Source of the DNA: Elusimicrobiota bacterium
GTDB lineage: Bacteria; Elusimicrobiota; Elusimicrobia; 2-01-FULL-59-12; JACPXA01
Reading direction: 5' to 3'
Length of the DNA stretch: 6,806 nt
Assembly: GCA_016196785.1 (NCBI GenBank)
Contig: JACPXA010000225.1
Location: forward strand, 1-6,806
In this document: positions 1-5,776 of the stretch, piece by piece
Numbering within the stretch: the first letter of the stretch is position 1
Layout: each line of letters starts with the position of its first letter
Notes under the pieces: model-generated
What the model was told of the DNA's origin: nothing
Seen by the model: the letters and a program-made list of their open reading frames with translations, nothing else
Database searches by the model: none
Translations under genes and position numbers: made by a program

Positions 1-309
1 ATGCCCTTCCTCACCCCGGAGATTGTCGCGCACGTGTGTCGCACGACCGGTCGGGAGGATATCGTGATCCCCCGCGTCGGACGCTATTGGGAGCCGCTCT
101 GTGCGATGTATTCCAAACGATGCCTGCCGGTTGTTCGAGAGCTCCTTATGAGAGGCGAGCGGGGCCTGATGCCGCTCGCCAGACGGTGCCGCTCTAAGGT
201 CATTGCCATCCAGGGCCGCCCGAGGCCACAGCGTTTGGAACAGGCCTTGCGTGACGTGGACACGCCAACGGACTTGGCTCGGGCCAAGCGTCTCACGGAG
301 GTCCGTTGA
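1..309 (+). CDS. mobA: Molybdenum cofactor guanylyltransferase MobA, C-terminal part (5' end outside window)
   Basis: MobA transfers GMP from GTP to molybdopterin cofactor in the cytoplasm, giving the guanine-dinucleotide form used by DMSO-reductase-family enzymes such as nitrate reductases. The visible 102 residues look like the C-terminal half of a MobA/IspD-type nucleotidyltransferase. They open with MPFL, which in the family follows a metal-binding Cys/Asp (usually D-MPFL), so the ATG at position 1 is probably internal and the gene starts upstream. Next come a GRYWEPLCAMY block (residues 27-37), matching the family's G-R-x-x-P-L-x-A-x-Y stretch, and an ending DVDTPTDLARA (residues 85-95), matching the N-V-N-T-P-E-D-L motif. 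Full MobA is about 190-200 residues, so roughly half is missing here, including the L-x-G-G-x-S-x-R-M-G loop. Its stop overlaps the moaA start by 4 bp. A standalone MobA is assumed; a fusion extending upstream cannot be excluded. Confidence 0.82.
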   Translation: MPFLTPEIVAHVCRTTGREDIVIPRVGRYWEPLCAMYSKRCLPVVRELLMRGERGLMPLARRCRSKVIAIQGRPRPQRLEQALRDVDTPTDLARAKRLTEVR

Positions 310-1316
310 GTAGGACGCCGCTCGTGGACCCTTTTGGGCGAACACTCTCGTACCTCCGGCTTTCCGTGACGGATCGCTGCAACCTGCGCTGTGTGTATTG
401 CCTGCCGGCCCTTGTTCAAGGCTTGTTCGCTCCGCCCCAGGAGCTGCTGACGGATGATGAACTGATCGTCCTCGTACGTGCGTTTGTCGCCCTCGGGTTC
501 TCGAGGTTTCGAATCACTGGAGGGGAACCTCTGCTCCGCCCAGGGATCGTCTCGCTCATCCGGGTCTTCTCCCGGATGGATGGGATCGCCGATCTTTCCA
601 TGAGCACCAATGGCCTGCGACTTGAGCAGATGGCCGGGGATCTTGCCCAAGCGGGGTTGCACCGCATTAACATCAGTCTGGATACCTTGTGCCCCCAGCG
701 CTTCCGAGCAATCACCCGCGGGGGCAGTCTGGATCAGGTGTTGTGCGGCCTGGAGGCCGCGTTTCGGGGTGGGCTTGATCCGATCAAACTGAACGTGGTG
801 GTCATGCGGGGCATCAACGACCATGAGATCCCGAGGTTTGTGCGGTTAACGGAGGACCATCCGCTCCATGTCCGGTTCATTGAGCTTATGCCCATCGGCG
901 ACACCGGGTTCTTTTCCAAAGACCGGTGGGTCCCACTGGAGGAAATGCTGGAAAAGGCAGGTGAGGGGCTAATTCCTCTCCCTCCGGAACGATGGCCCAA
1001 GGGGTTCGGCCCTGCCCGCTATTTCCAACGGCCTGGGGCCCCGGGCACGGTGGGATTCATCAGCGCGCTCTCGCAAGGGTTCTGTGCCTCCTGTAACCGT
1101 GTGCGTCTCTCAGCGCGTGGGGTGCTCTTCACCTGCCTCGATGGAACGGATGGGGTTGATCTCAAAACCCCGCTCCGCCAGGGTGCCTCGGAAGAACAGA
1201 TTCAGGCCCTCATTTGCCAGGCGATCCGCCAAAAACCGGAACATCACACGATGAAGGAACGCCTCTTGAGTCCTCGATGCACCTCCCCGCGCTTGATGTG
1301 TCAAATGGGAGGTTGA
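306..1316 (+). CDS. moaA: GTP 3',8-cyclase MoaA (radical SAM, molybdenum cofactor biosynthesis)
   Basis: MoaA rearranges GTP to 3',8-cyclo-7,8-dihydro-GTP, the first committed step of molybdopterin synthesis, using two [4Fe-4S] clusters. The 336-residue length is typical. The radical SAM motif C-N-L-R-C-V-Y-C has cysteines 25, 29 and 32, and GGEP lies at 72-75. The C-terminal, GTP-binding cluster is C260-x2-C263-x13-C277, with the arginine-rich C-N-R-V-R-L segment. The protein ends in Gly-Gly (335-336), the conserved MoaA tail. The start is read as TTG at 306, because GGAGGT lies at 297-302 and the TTGA overlap couples it to mobA; a GTG at 324 (residue 7) has no such site. The loop after Cys32 (L-P-A-L-V-Q-G-L-F) lacks the usual M-P-E-E-G-V wording, a mild divergence. 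Identity is nearly certain; the start is less so. Confidence 0.95.
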   Translation: MSRTPLVDPFGRTLSYLRLSVTDRCNLRCVYCLPALVQGLFAPPQELLTDDELIVLVRAFVALGFSRFRITGGEPLLRPGIVSLIRVFSRMDGIADLSMSTNGLRLEQMAGDLAQAGLHRINISLDTLCPQRFRAITRGGSLDQVLCGLEAAFRGGLDPIKLNVVVMRGINDHEIPRFVRLTEDHPLHVRFIELMPIGDTGFFSKDRWVPLEEMLEKAGEGLIPLPPERWPKGFGPARYFQRPGAPGTVGFISALSQGFCASCNRVRLSARGVLFTCLDGTDGVDLKTPLRQGASEEQIQALICQAIRQKPEHHTMKERLLSPRCTSPRLMCQMGG

Positions 1317-2057
1317 ATGATGCAAACCGTGGTCCTCCTGCTCATTTTTCTGGTGGCCGTGGTCTATGCGTCGGTGGGACACGGGGGGGCATCTGGCTAT
1401 CTGGCGGTGCTGTCGTTGTTTGCCCTTTCCCCATTCGACATGAGGGTCAGCGCCTTGTGCTTGAACCTGCTCGTGTCTGGCACGGCGTTCGTGGCCTACC
1501 GGCAGGCTGGACATTTTGATCCTCGGCTCCTGTGGCCATTTGCCATCGCCTCGATCCCGGCGGCGTATGTGGGAGGATCGTTGAAGGTGCCGTCGTACAC
1601 CTATTCCTGGCTACTTGGGATGTCGCTCCTGGTCGCGGCATGGCGCTTGGCCGGTCTCCCAAGGGAAGGGGTCGTGGAGACTTCCCAGCGTCCACCGCAT
1701 TTGCGGGTGACGCTTCCTCTCGGAGCCGGGATCGGGCTGCTCTCTGGGATCGTCGGAATTGGAGGGGGGATCTTCTTGAGCCCGTGGCTACTCCTCGCCC
1801 GCTGGGCCGACGCCAAACGGACGGCCGCGGTGTCCGCAGGGTTCATCTGGATGAATTCCGCCGCGGCGCTCGCCGCTCATCTTCGGCATCAACACCTGGA
1901 TGTCTTGCGCTGGGCCCCCTGGGTGCTGGCGGCGTTTCTCGGGGGGTGCCTGGGATCGTATTTGGGGGCCCGCCGTTTCAATAGCCTCCTCCTGTGTCGT
2001 CTCTTGGCCGTTGTGCTCCTGGTCGCTGCGGTCAAATTGGTGTCCCGTGGGATGTGA
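1317..2057 (+). CDS. TauE/SafE (TSUP) family anion transporter
   Basis: This is a 246-residue, strongly hydrophobic inner-membrane protein of the TSUP family, whose known members move sulfite, sulfoacetate, taurine-derived or other small sulfur anions. It shows the family's internal two-fold repeat: a first-half motif S-V-G-H-G-G-A-S-G near residues 19-27, and a second-half motif G-I-V-G-I-G-G-G-I-F-L-S near 144-155. Each is followed by membrane segments, and a hydrophilic loop at about 114-130 separates the halves. Around seven or eight membrane spans are plausible. The gene begins directly after the moaA stop, with GGGAGGT at 1307-1313. Two ATGs stand in tandem (1317 and 1320), and the second has the better spacing. 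Its place between Moco and heme genes suggests it serves the same respiratory process, for example export of sulfite or another oxyanion, but the substrate cannot be read from sequence. Confidence 0.85.
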   Translation: MMQTVVLLLIFLVAVVYASVGHGGASGYLAVLSLFALSPFDMRVSALCLNLLVSGTAFVAYRQAGHFDPRLLWPFAIASIPAAYVGGSLKVPSYTYSWLLGMSLLVAAWRLAGLPREGVVETSQRPPHLRVTLPLGAGIGLLSGIVGIGGGIFLSPWLLLARWADAKRTAAVSAGFIWMNSAAALAAHLRHQHLDVLRWAPWVLAAFLGGCLGSYLGARRFNSLLLCRLLAVVLLVAAVKLVSRGM

Positions 2058-2072
2058 ACAGTTGACGGCTCA

Positions 2073-3353
2073 ATGTTAGACCTCACCGTCCTCTACTGTG
2101 GTCGGGAAACTGGCTCCATGCCACATCGGTATGGACGCGCCCTTCGTGGGTCGCTCACTCAAGGGGAGGAACCCCATCGGGTCGCACAGACCGCGTTGAG
2201 CCGTCGGCCCGTGGTGGTCTGGAATATGACGCGACGGTGTTTCCTCCGCTGCGTGCACTGCTACAGCGATTCTACCAATCAGTGTGACCAGGGGGAACTG
2301 ACCACCACGGAGGCCAAGGCGATGCTGGCCGATCTGGCGTCCTTCAAGGTCCCGGTGGTCATCTTCTCCGGTGGGGAAGCCCTCATGCGGCCCGACTTCT
2401 TTGAACTCGCGGCGTATGCCAAGGAGGAGTTGGACCTCCGGCTCACCCTCTCCACCAACGGCATCCTCATCACCCCGAAGGTCGCCGCACGCCTCAAGGC
2501 CGTGGGGTTCAGCTACGTCGGGATTTCACTGGACGGGATCGGAGCGATCAACGACGAGTTTCGTGGGCTCAAGGGGGCCTACCAGTTGGCCTTGCAAGGC
2601 ATTCGCCATTGTCAGGCGGTGGGACAGAAGGTGGGGCTCCGGATGACGCTGACCCGCCAGAACGTCAAAGACCTCCCCCGGATTTTTGATCTCATTGAGT
2701 CGGAGCAGATCCCTCGCGCGTGTTTCTACCATCTGGTTCCTTCAGGGCGAGGGCATTCGGTGGCTGCCCTCACCCCGCCAGAGACCCGCCATGCGATGGA
2801 TGTGATTTTGGAGCGGACACGCGATCTCGTCACTCGAGGAATTACCGTCGAAATCCTCACCGTAGATAACCACTGCGATGGGCCTTACCTCTATCTCAAG
2901 GTGTTGGAAGGAGAGCGAAAAGTCATGTCCCCTGAGAATGGGACCTTGGAGAGGTCCACGATCGCCAGTACGCGGTCCAGGGCACGCCAGGTGTACGAGC
3001 TCCTCCAGTGGAACGGAGGAGGAGTGGCCTCCTCCGGGGTGGGGCTGGCTTGTATTGATTGGGCTGGGAACATCCACCCGGATCAGTTCTGGATGCACTA
3101 CAGCTTTGGGAACGTTCGGGAGCGGCCTTTCTCCCAGGTCTGGAGCGATCTCTCCGATCCCTTGATGGCGGGGTTAAAGAACCGGTTGCCGTATCTGAAA
3201 GGCCGATGTGGGAACTGTCGGTTCAAGGGGCTGTGTGGCGGGTCATTGCGGGTTCGGGCTGAGCTAGCGACCGGTGACCCGTGGGCCTCCGATCCCGCGT
3301 GTTACTTAACGGACGACGAAATCGAGCTCGGACACGCTCCTAGGGTTCCATGA
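2073..3353 (+). CDS. ahbC: AhbC-like radical SAM enzyme (12,18-didecarboxysiroheme deacetylase; NirJ1 family)
   Basis: AhbC removes the acetate side chains at C2 and C7 of 12,18-didecarboxysiroheme, giving Fe-coproporphyrin III in the siroheme-dependent heme pathway. Residues 47-63 (V-V-V-W-N-M-T-R-R then the cluster motif) carry Cys56, Cys60 and Cys63; STNG lies at 127-130 and Y-V-G-I-S-L-D-G at 148-155. Further family blocks are C-F-Y-H-L-V-P-S-G-R-G (217-227), E-I-L-T-V-D-N-H (260-267) and N-G-G-G-x-x-S-S-G-V-G (314-324). A SPASM-type region has Cys327, 379, 382, 388 and 410. Deacetylase is preferred over heme d1 NirJ because of the F-Y-H-L-V and L-T-V-D-N-H blocks and because ahbD follows. 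The 426 residues are longer than the usual ~390, partly from a segment near 280-303. The usual GGEP is GGEA (100-103). The ATG at 2073 keeps the N-terminal L-Y-C-G block typical of the family, but no clear Shine-Dalgarno precedes it; ATG 2118 is the alternative. Confidence 0.85.
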   Translation: MLDLTVLYCGRETGSMPHRYGRALRGSLTQGEEPHRVAQTALSRRPVVVWNMTRRCFLRCVHCYSDSTNQCDQGELTTTEAKAMLADLASFKVPVVIFSGGEALMRPDFFELAAYAKEELDLRLTLSTNGILITPKVAARLKAVGFSYVGISLDGIGAINDEFRGLKGAYQLALQGIRHCQAVGQKVGLRMTLTRQNVKDLPRIFDLIESEQIPRACFYHLVPSGRGHSVAALTPPETRHAMDVILERTRDLVTRGITVEILTVDNHCDGPYLYLKVLEGERKVMSPENGTLERSTIASTRSRARQVYELLQWNGGGVASSGVGLACIDWAGNIHPDQFWMHYSFGNVRERPFSQVWSDLSDPLMAGLKNRLPYLKGRCGNCRFKGLCGGSLRVRAELATGDPWASDPACYLTDDEIELGHAPRVP

Positions 3354-4417
3354 AAGGGTGGGACGCTGATCTGCGGTTGGTGTTTTGGGAGACGACCGCG
3401 GGTTGTAACCTGCGCTGCATCCACTGCCGACGGCTTGACGTCCTCGATACGATCTCGCAGGGAGACCTCACGACGGCGGAGGGGAAGGAGCTCATCGAGG
3501 GGATCCGCAGGGTGGGGAGCCCGATCCTTGTCCTCTCGGGAGGGGAACCCCTCATGCGGCCCGATCTGTTTGAGCTAGCGACCTACGCGGTGGAGAAGGG
3601 GTTGACGGTTTCCCTGGCGACCAATGGGACGCTCATTGATGATCCCATGGCCTGGCGCATTCGAGCCGCTGGGATTCGTCGGGTAGCCATTAGTATTGAT
3701 GGCGCAGACGCCTCCACCCACGACGCCTTCCGGCAACAACCTGGCTCCTTGGCGAAAGCCTTGGAGGGGTTCCAGTGCCTCAAAGCCCTGGGCATGAGCC
3801 TGCAGATCAACTGTACCATCACCACGCATAACGTCCATCAAGTGGAGGACCTCTATGCCCTCGCTGTCCGGTTAGGGGTGGATGCCCTCCACGTGTTCAT
3901 GTTAGTCCCGGTGGGCTGTGGGATGACCATTGCCGAGACCCACATGCTCCCCGCCGAAACCTATGAGGAGATACTCCTCTGGCTCTGGCAGAAGTCTCAG
4001 GAGGGCAAGCTCCATGTCCGAGCGACCTGTGCGCCTCATTATTTTCGGATCATCCGCCAGCAGGCCCGACGGGATGGACGGCCGCTGGGGCTTTCGCGCG
4101 ACGGCTTTGCCGCGATGACCAAGGGCTGTTTGGCGGGGACGGCCGTCTGCTTCGTCTCGCACAAAGGCGAGGTCTTCCCCTGCGGCTATCTCCCCGTGAC
4201 CGCCGGGAACGTCCGAGCACAATCCTTTGAGGGGATTTGGACTGGCGCCCCGCTGTTTGCCAGGTTTCGGGACCCGGGGTTGTTGGAGGGGAAATGCGGC
4301 ATCTGTGAGTTCAAGCACGTCTGCGCGGGATGCCGGGCCCGAGCCTACTCTGCCACCGGCAACTGCTTCGCGGAAGAGCCCTACTGCATCTATCAGCCGT
4401 TACCGCGCATCTGTTGA
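3350..4417 (+). CDS. ahbD: AhbD-like radical SAM heme b synthase (Fe-coproporphyrin III decarboxylase; NirJ2 family)
   Basis: AhbD oxidatively decarboxylates two propionates of Fe-coproporphyrin III to vinyl groups, producing heme b, the final step of the alternative heme route. In its 355 residues the radical SAM cysteines are 19, 23 and 26 (C-N-L-R-C-I-H-C) and GGEP is at 64-67. A-T-N-G-T-L-I lies at 90-96 and A-I-S-I-D-G at 113-118. The block A-T-C-A-P-H-Y-F-R-I (225-234) is, from memory of the family, diagnostic of AhbD. The SPASM part has Cys260, 267, 278, 316, 319, 325, 328, 339 and 346, including C-G-I-C-E-F and C-A-G-C-R-A-R-A-Y, enough for a second [4Fe-4S] cluster. Its ATG overlaps the ahbC stop (ATGA), implying translational coupling. 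Only a weak AGGG (3342-3345) precedes it. It is the last gene before a terminator-like hairpin and the lexA promoter. Confidence 0.88.
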   Translation: MKGWDADLRLVFWETTAGCNLRCIHCRRLDVLDTISQGDLTTAEGKELIEGIRRVGSPILVLSGGEPLMRPDLFELATYAVEKGLTVSLATNGTLIDDPMAWRIRAAGIRRVAISIDGADASTHDAFRQQPGSLAKALEGFQCLKALGMSLQINCTITTHNVHQVEDLYALAVRLGVDALHVFMLVPVGCGMTIAETHMLPAETYEEILLWLWQKSQEGKLHVRATCAPHYFRIIRQQARRDGRPLGLSRDGFAAMTKGCLAGTAVCFVSHKGEVFPCGYLPVTAGNVRAQSFEGIWTGAPLFARFRDPGLLEGKCGICEFKHVCAGCRARAYSATGNCFAEEPYCIYQPLPRIC

Positions 4418-4462
4418 ATGGGCTGCGATGCCCAGTTCTGTTGGATGCCATACCTCTCGCGC

Positions 4463-4492
4463 GATCCTTTTGGACCAGCGGATCTATTTTTT
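4463..4492 (+). terminator. Weak intrinsic terminator candidate after ahbD
   Basis: A 5 bp inverted repeat, GATCC (4463-4467) and GGATC (4480-4484), with a 12-base loop, is followed by TATTTTTT (4485-4492). It sits about 45 bp past the ahbD stop, where the cofactor operon should end. The stem is short and the loop large, so the fold would be weak. A second small hairpin, TGGGC/GCCCA (4419-4434), directly follows the stop but has no T-run. Confidence 0.35.
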
Positions 4493-4494
4493 GC

Positions 4495-4525
4495 TTGACA
4501 AGCCATACATCTGTATGGTACATCT
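4495..4525 (+). promoter_or_regulatory. lexA promoter and probable LexA operator
   Basis: A perfect -35 hexamer TTGACA is at 4495-4500. Just downstream is a perfect 14 bp dyad, CATAC-ATCT-GTATG (4504-4517), overlapped by a second dyad TGTA-TGG-TACA (4512-4522). The -10 box is unclear: TACATC (4519-4524), preceded by TGG as an extended -10, is the best guess at 18 bp spacing. TACATCT is also directly repeated at 4506-4512 and 4519-4525. A dyad between -35 and -10, just upstream of lexA, is where an autoregulatory LexA box is expected. The 5-4-5 layout resembles GAAC-N4-GTTC sites in architecture but not in bases. Confidence 0.6.
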
Positions 4526-4537
4526 ATTAACAGATCA

Positions 4538-5131
4538 ATGGATCGAGAGTTGACGGATCGCCAGCGGCAGGTGTTGAGGTTTATCCAGTACCATCTCCAG
4601 CGGCATCAGGTCCCTCCAACGGTCCGGGAGATTGCTGGACAGTTCCATTTTGCATCGCCTCGGACAGTTCAGGACCATCTGCGGGGGTTGATCCGGGCTG
4701 GGGTGGTCCGGGTACGTCCCCATATAGCTCGGGGGATCGAGCTGCTCGGTGGTGGCGTGGGCATCCCCATCGTGGGGCGTGTCCCGGCTGGCACACCGTC
4801 CCAACCATTTGACGAGGTCGAAGGATATCTCGAGTGGCGCCCCCTGTCCCCTCCTGATGGACAGACATTCGCCTTACGGGTCAAAGGGGATTCCATGGTT
4901 AACGCCGGCATTCTGGACGGCGATTACGTGCTGGTTCGCCGTCAAGAGACCGCCGAAGATAAGGACATTGTCGTTGCCCTCGTTGATGGAGAGGCTACCG
5001 TGAAACGGTTGGTCAAACAGGACGGGACTTCCCAACTTGTACCCGAGAACCCCAGTCACGGAGCCATTTCGCTGCGCCACGATTCCCAACTGGTGGGGAA
5101 AGTGATCGGCGTCTTTCGCAGATATGTATGA
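4538..5131 (+). CDS. lexA: LexA repressor (SOS response, self-cleaving S24 peptidase)
   Basis: LexA represses DNA-repair genes and is inactivated when RecA filaments stimulate its self-cleavage. The 197-residue length is normal. The N-terminal winged-helix DNA-binding domain covers about 1-65, with L-T-D-R-Q-R-Q-V-L at 5-13, V-P-P-T-V-R-E-I-A at 25-33 and recognition helix A-S-P-R-T-V-Q-D-H-L at 39-48. The cleavage bond is Ala84-Gly85 in G-R-V-P-A-G-T-P. The catalytic dyad is Ser119 (V-K-G-D-S-M, 115-120) and Lys156 (E-A-T-V-K-R-L). The recognition helix resembles that of Firmicutes LexA (S-S-T-V-H-G-H-L) more than that of gammaproteobacteria, consistent with the N4-spaced dyad upstream. No Shine-Dalgarno is visible before the ATG, so a short-leader or leaderless transcript is possible. 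A phage-type S24 repressor is less likely given length and domain match. Confidence 0.95.
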   Translation: MDRELTDRQRQVLRFIQYHLQRHQVPPTVREIAGQFHFASPRTVQDHLRGLIRAGVVRVRPHIARGIELLGGGVGIPIVGRVPAGTPSQPFDEVEGYLEWRPLSPPDGQTFALRVKGDSMVNAGILDGDYVLVRRQETAEDKDIVVALVDGEATVKRLVKQDGTSQLVPENPSHGAISLRHDSQLVGKVIGVFRRYV

Positions 5132-5150
5132 CCTCTGCTACACTACTCAA

Positions 5151-5171
5151 CGCCTCACCTGGCGCCTCACC
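5151..5171 (+). repeat. Short tandem direct repeat between lexA and the TPR gene
   Basis: CGCCTCACC occurs at 5151-5159 and 5163-5171, a 12 bp period with a TGG spacer. It lies in the 84 bp gap after lexA, with no promoter or T-run nearby. It may be chance in GC-rich DNA or a small regulatory site. Confidence 0.3.
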
Positions 5172-5215
5172 CAACTCCAAGTGCTTGCTTGAAGGATGGT
5201 GGAGCGTCGTCGTTC

Positions 5216-5488
5216 ATGAATGATGACGAGCGGGCAAAAGAATTAGCCGCAATCGAGGCCAAGATCCCGATACTCAAGAGGCGGATTCAAGCGAATCCTA
5301 AGGATGTCGAAGCGCATTTTGAGTTGGGGATGGCTTACGCCTTTAAGGGCTGCCTCGATGAGGCGATTCAAGAGTTTGCCGATGCCGCCTACCTCGCGCC
5401 AGAAACCCCGCTGGCCAAAGAAGCCAGCTTCAAAGTTGAGATGCTCCGTAGCCTCAAGCACCTCAAAGAATCGCCAGGTTCGACTTGA
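5216..5488 (+). CDS. Small TPR-repeat protein
   Basis: This gives a 90-residue soluble protein of unknown specific role. Residues 29-62 form one clear tetratricopeptide repeat: N-P-K-D-V-E-A-H-F-E-L-G-M-A-Y, then K-G-C-L-D-E-A-I-Q-E-F, ending in L-A-P-E. A helix rich in Glu and Lys (1-27) lies before it and another (64-84) after it, so the protein is essentially one TPR with capping helices. TPRs mediate protein-protein contacts; the partner is unknown. ATG 5216 is chosen because GGTGGAG lies upstream at about 5199-5204; an in-frame TTG at 5189 would add nine poorly structured residues. It follows lexA by 84 bp with no evident promoter or terminator, so it may be read through from lexA. Its stop codon lies inside the -35 box of the next promoter. 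Confidence 0.75.
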   Translation: MNDDERAKELAAIEAKIPILKRRIQANPKDVEAHFELGMAYAFKGCLDEAIQEFADAAYLAPETPLAKEASFKVEMLRSLKHLKESPGST

Positions 5489-5513
5489 AAACCCTAGAGT
5501 TTTAAGATATACT
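5485..5513 (+). promoter_or_regulatory. Sigma-70-type promoter of the toxin-antitoxin operon
   Basis: TTGAAA (5485-5490) and TATACT (5508-5513) are separated by exactly 17 bp, each one mismatch from consensus, in a locally A/T-rich stretch. Transcription would begin near 5520, giving a leader of about 20 bases before the antitoxin ATG. The -35 box contains the TGA stop (5486-5488) of the TPR gene. Confidence 0.75.
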
Positions 5514-5514
5514 T

Positions 5515-5540
5515 TAGGTAGATACTGGAGGTGATACCTA
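5515..5540 (+). promoter_or_regulatory. Inverted repeat spanning the antitoxin leader and start (candidate operator or RNA hairpin)
   Basis: TAGGTA (5515-5520) is perfectly complementary in reverse to TACCTA (5535-5540), with a 14-base gap. Half-site centres are 20 bp apart, about two helical turns, as suits a dimer-of-dimers repressor. The loop holds an exceptionally strong Shine-Dalgarno, GGAGGTGAT (5527-5535), and the second arm reaches the A of the ATG. An imperfect 13 bp direct repeat (ATACTTTAGGT at 5509, ATACTGGAGGT at 5522) overlaps it. The likely role is autoregulation by the antitoxin or toxin-antitoxin complex, which is inferred from position. Confidence 0.5.
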
Positions 5541-5776
5541 TGGCAAAGGCCCTATCCTTAAAGATGGATGCAGAGGTGTTTCAAACGACGGATAAAATCG
5601 TAAAGCGGTTAAAGATGGCTAGGAACGCGTATATCAACCAAGCGATCCGTTTTTACAATCGGCTCTATCAACGGCGCTTGCTCGCTCAGGAGCTACGTAA
5701 AGAATCGAGGCTCGTCCGTTCGGAAAGCCAGGTGGTTTTGGAGGAATTTGAGCGATTACACGAGGGCCTTCGGTAG
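5540..5776 (+). CDS. Antitoxin of MazF-type system, ribbon-helix-helix-like
   Basis: This 78-residue, basic protein is encoded directly upstream of a MazF/PemK toxin, as antitoxins are. Residues 1-9 (M-A-K-A-L-S-L-K-M) look like a DNA-contacting beta strand. They are followed by a helix (about 11-25), a turn at A-R-N and a second helix A-Y-I-N-Q-A-I-R-F-Y (30-39), the usual shape of a CopG/Arc-type ribbon-helix-helix domain. The rest (41-78) is highly charged and helical, suited to wrapping and neutralising the toxin. ATG 5540 is chosen over an in-frame GTG at 5531 because GGAGGTGAT (5527-5535) is ideally placed for the ATG. The stop overlaps the toxin's GTG by one base. Base use is visibly more A-rich than in the cofactor genes, compatible with horizontal acquisition. 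The exact antitoxin family is not certain. Confidence 0.85.
   Translation: MAKALSLKMDAEVFQTTDKIVKRLKMARNAYINQAIRFYNRLYQRRLLAQELRKESRLVRSESQVVLEEFERLHEGLR

Noticed and set aside
84..824. 246-residue open frame on the - strand over mobA/moaA
   Set aside because: It lies antisense to two well-supported genes, has low-complexity basic sequence with no recognisable domain, and is expected by chance in GC-rich DNA.
3902..4318. 138-residue open frame on the - strand within ahbD
   Set aside because: Antisense shadow of a gene with intact family motifs; no ribosome binding site or known domain.
4419..4440. Hairpin TGGGC/GCCCA after ahbD as an intrinsic terminator
   Set aside because: The stem is 5 bp and no T-run follows; it is mentioned only beside the slightly better candidate at 4463-4492.
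4511..4533. Classical gammaproteobacterial LexA box CTGT...ACAG before lexA
   Set aside because: CTGT (4511-4514) and ACAG (4530-4533) are 15 bases apart, not 8, so they do not make the standard site.
4227..4553. 108-residue + strand frame running from ahbD across the gap into lexA
   Set aside because: It overlaps ahbD and the lexA promoter in another frame, and its sequence is Arg/Pro/Ser-rich shadow translation.
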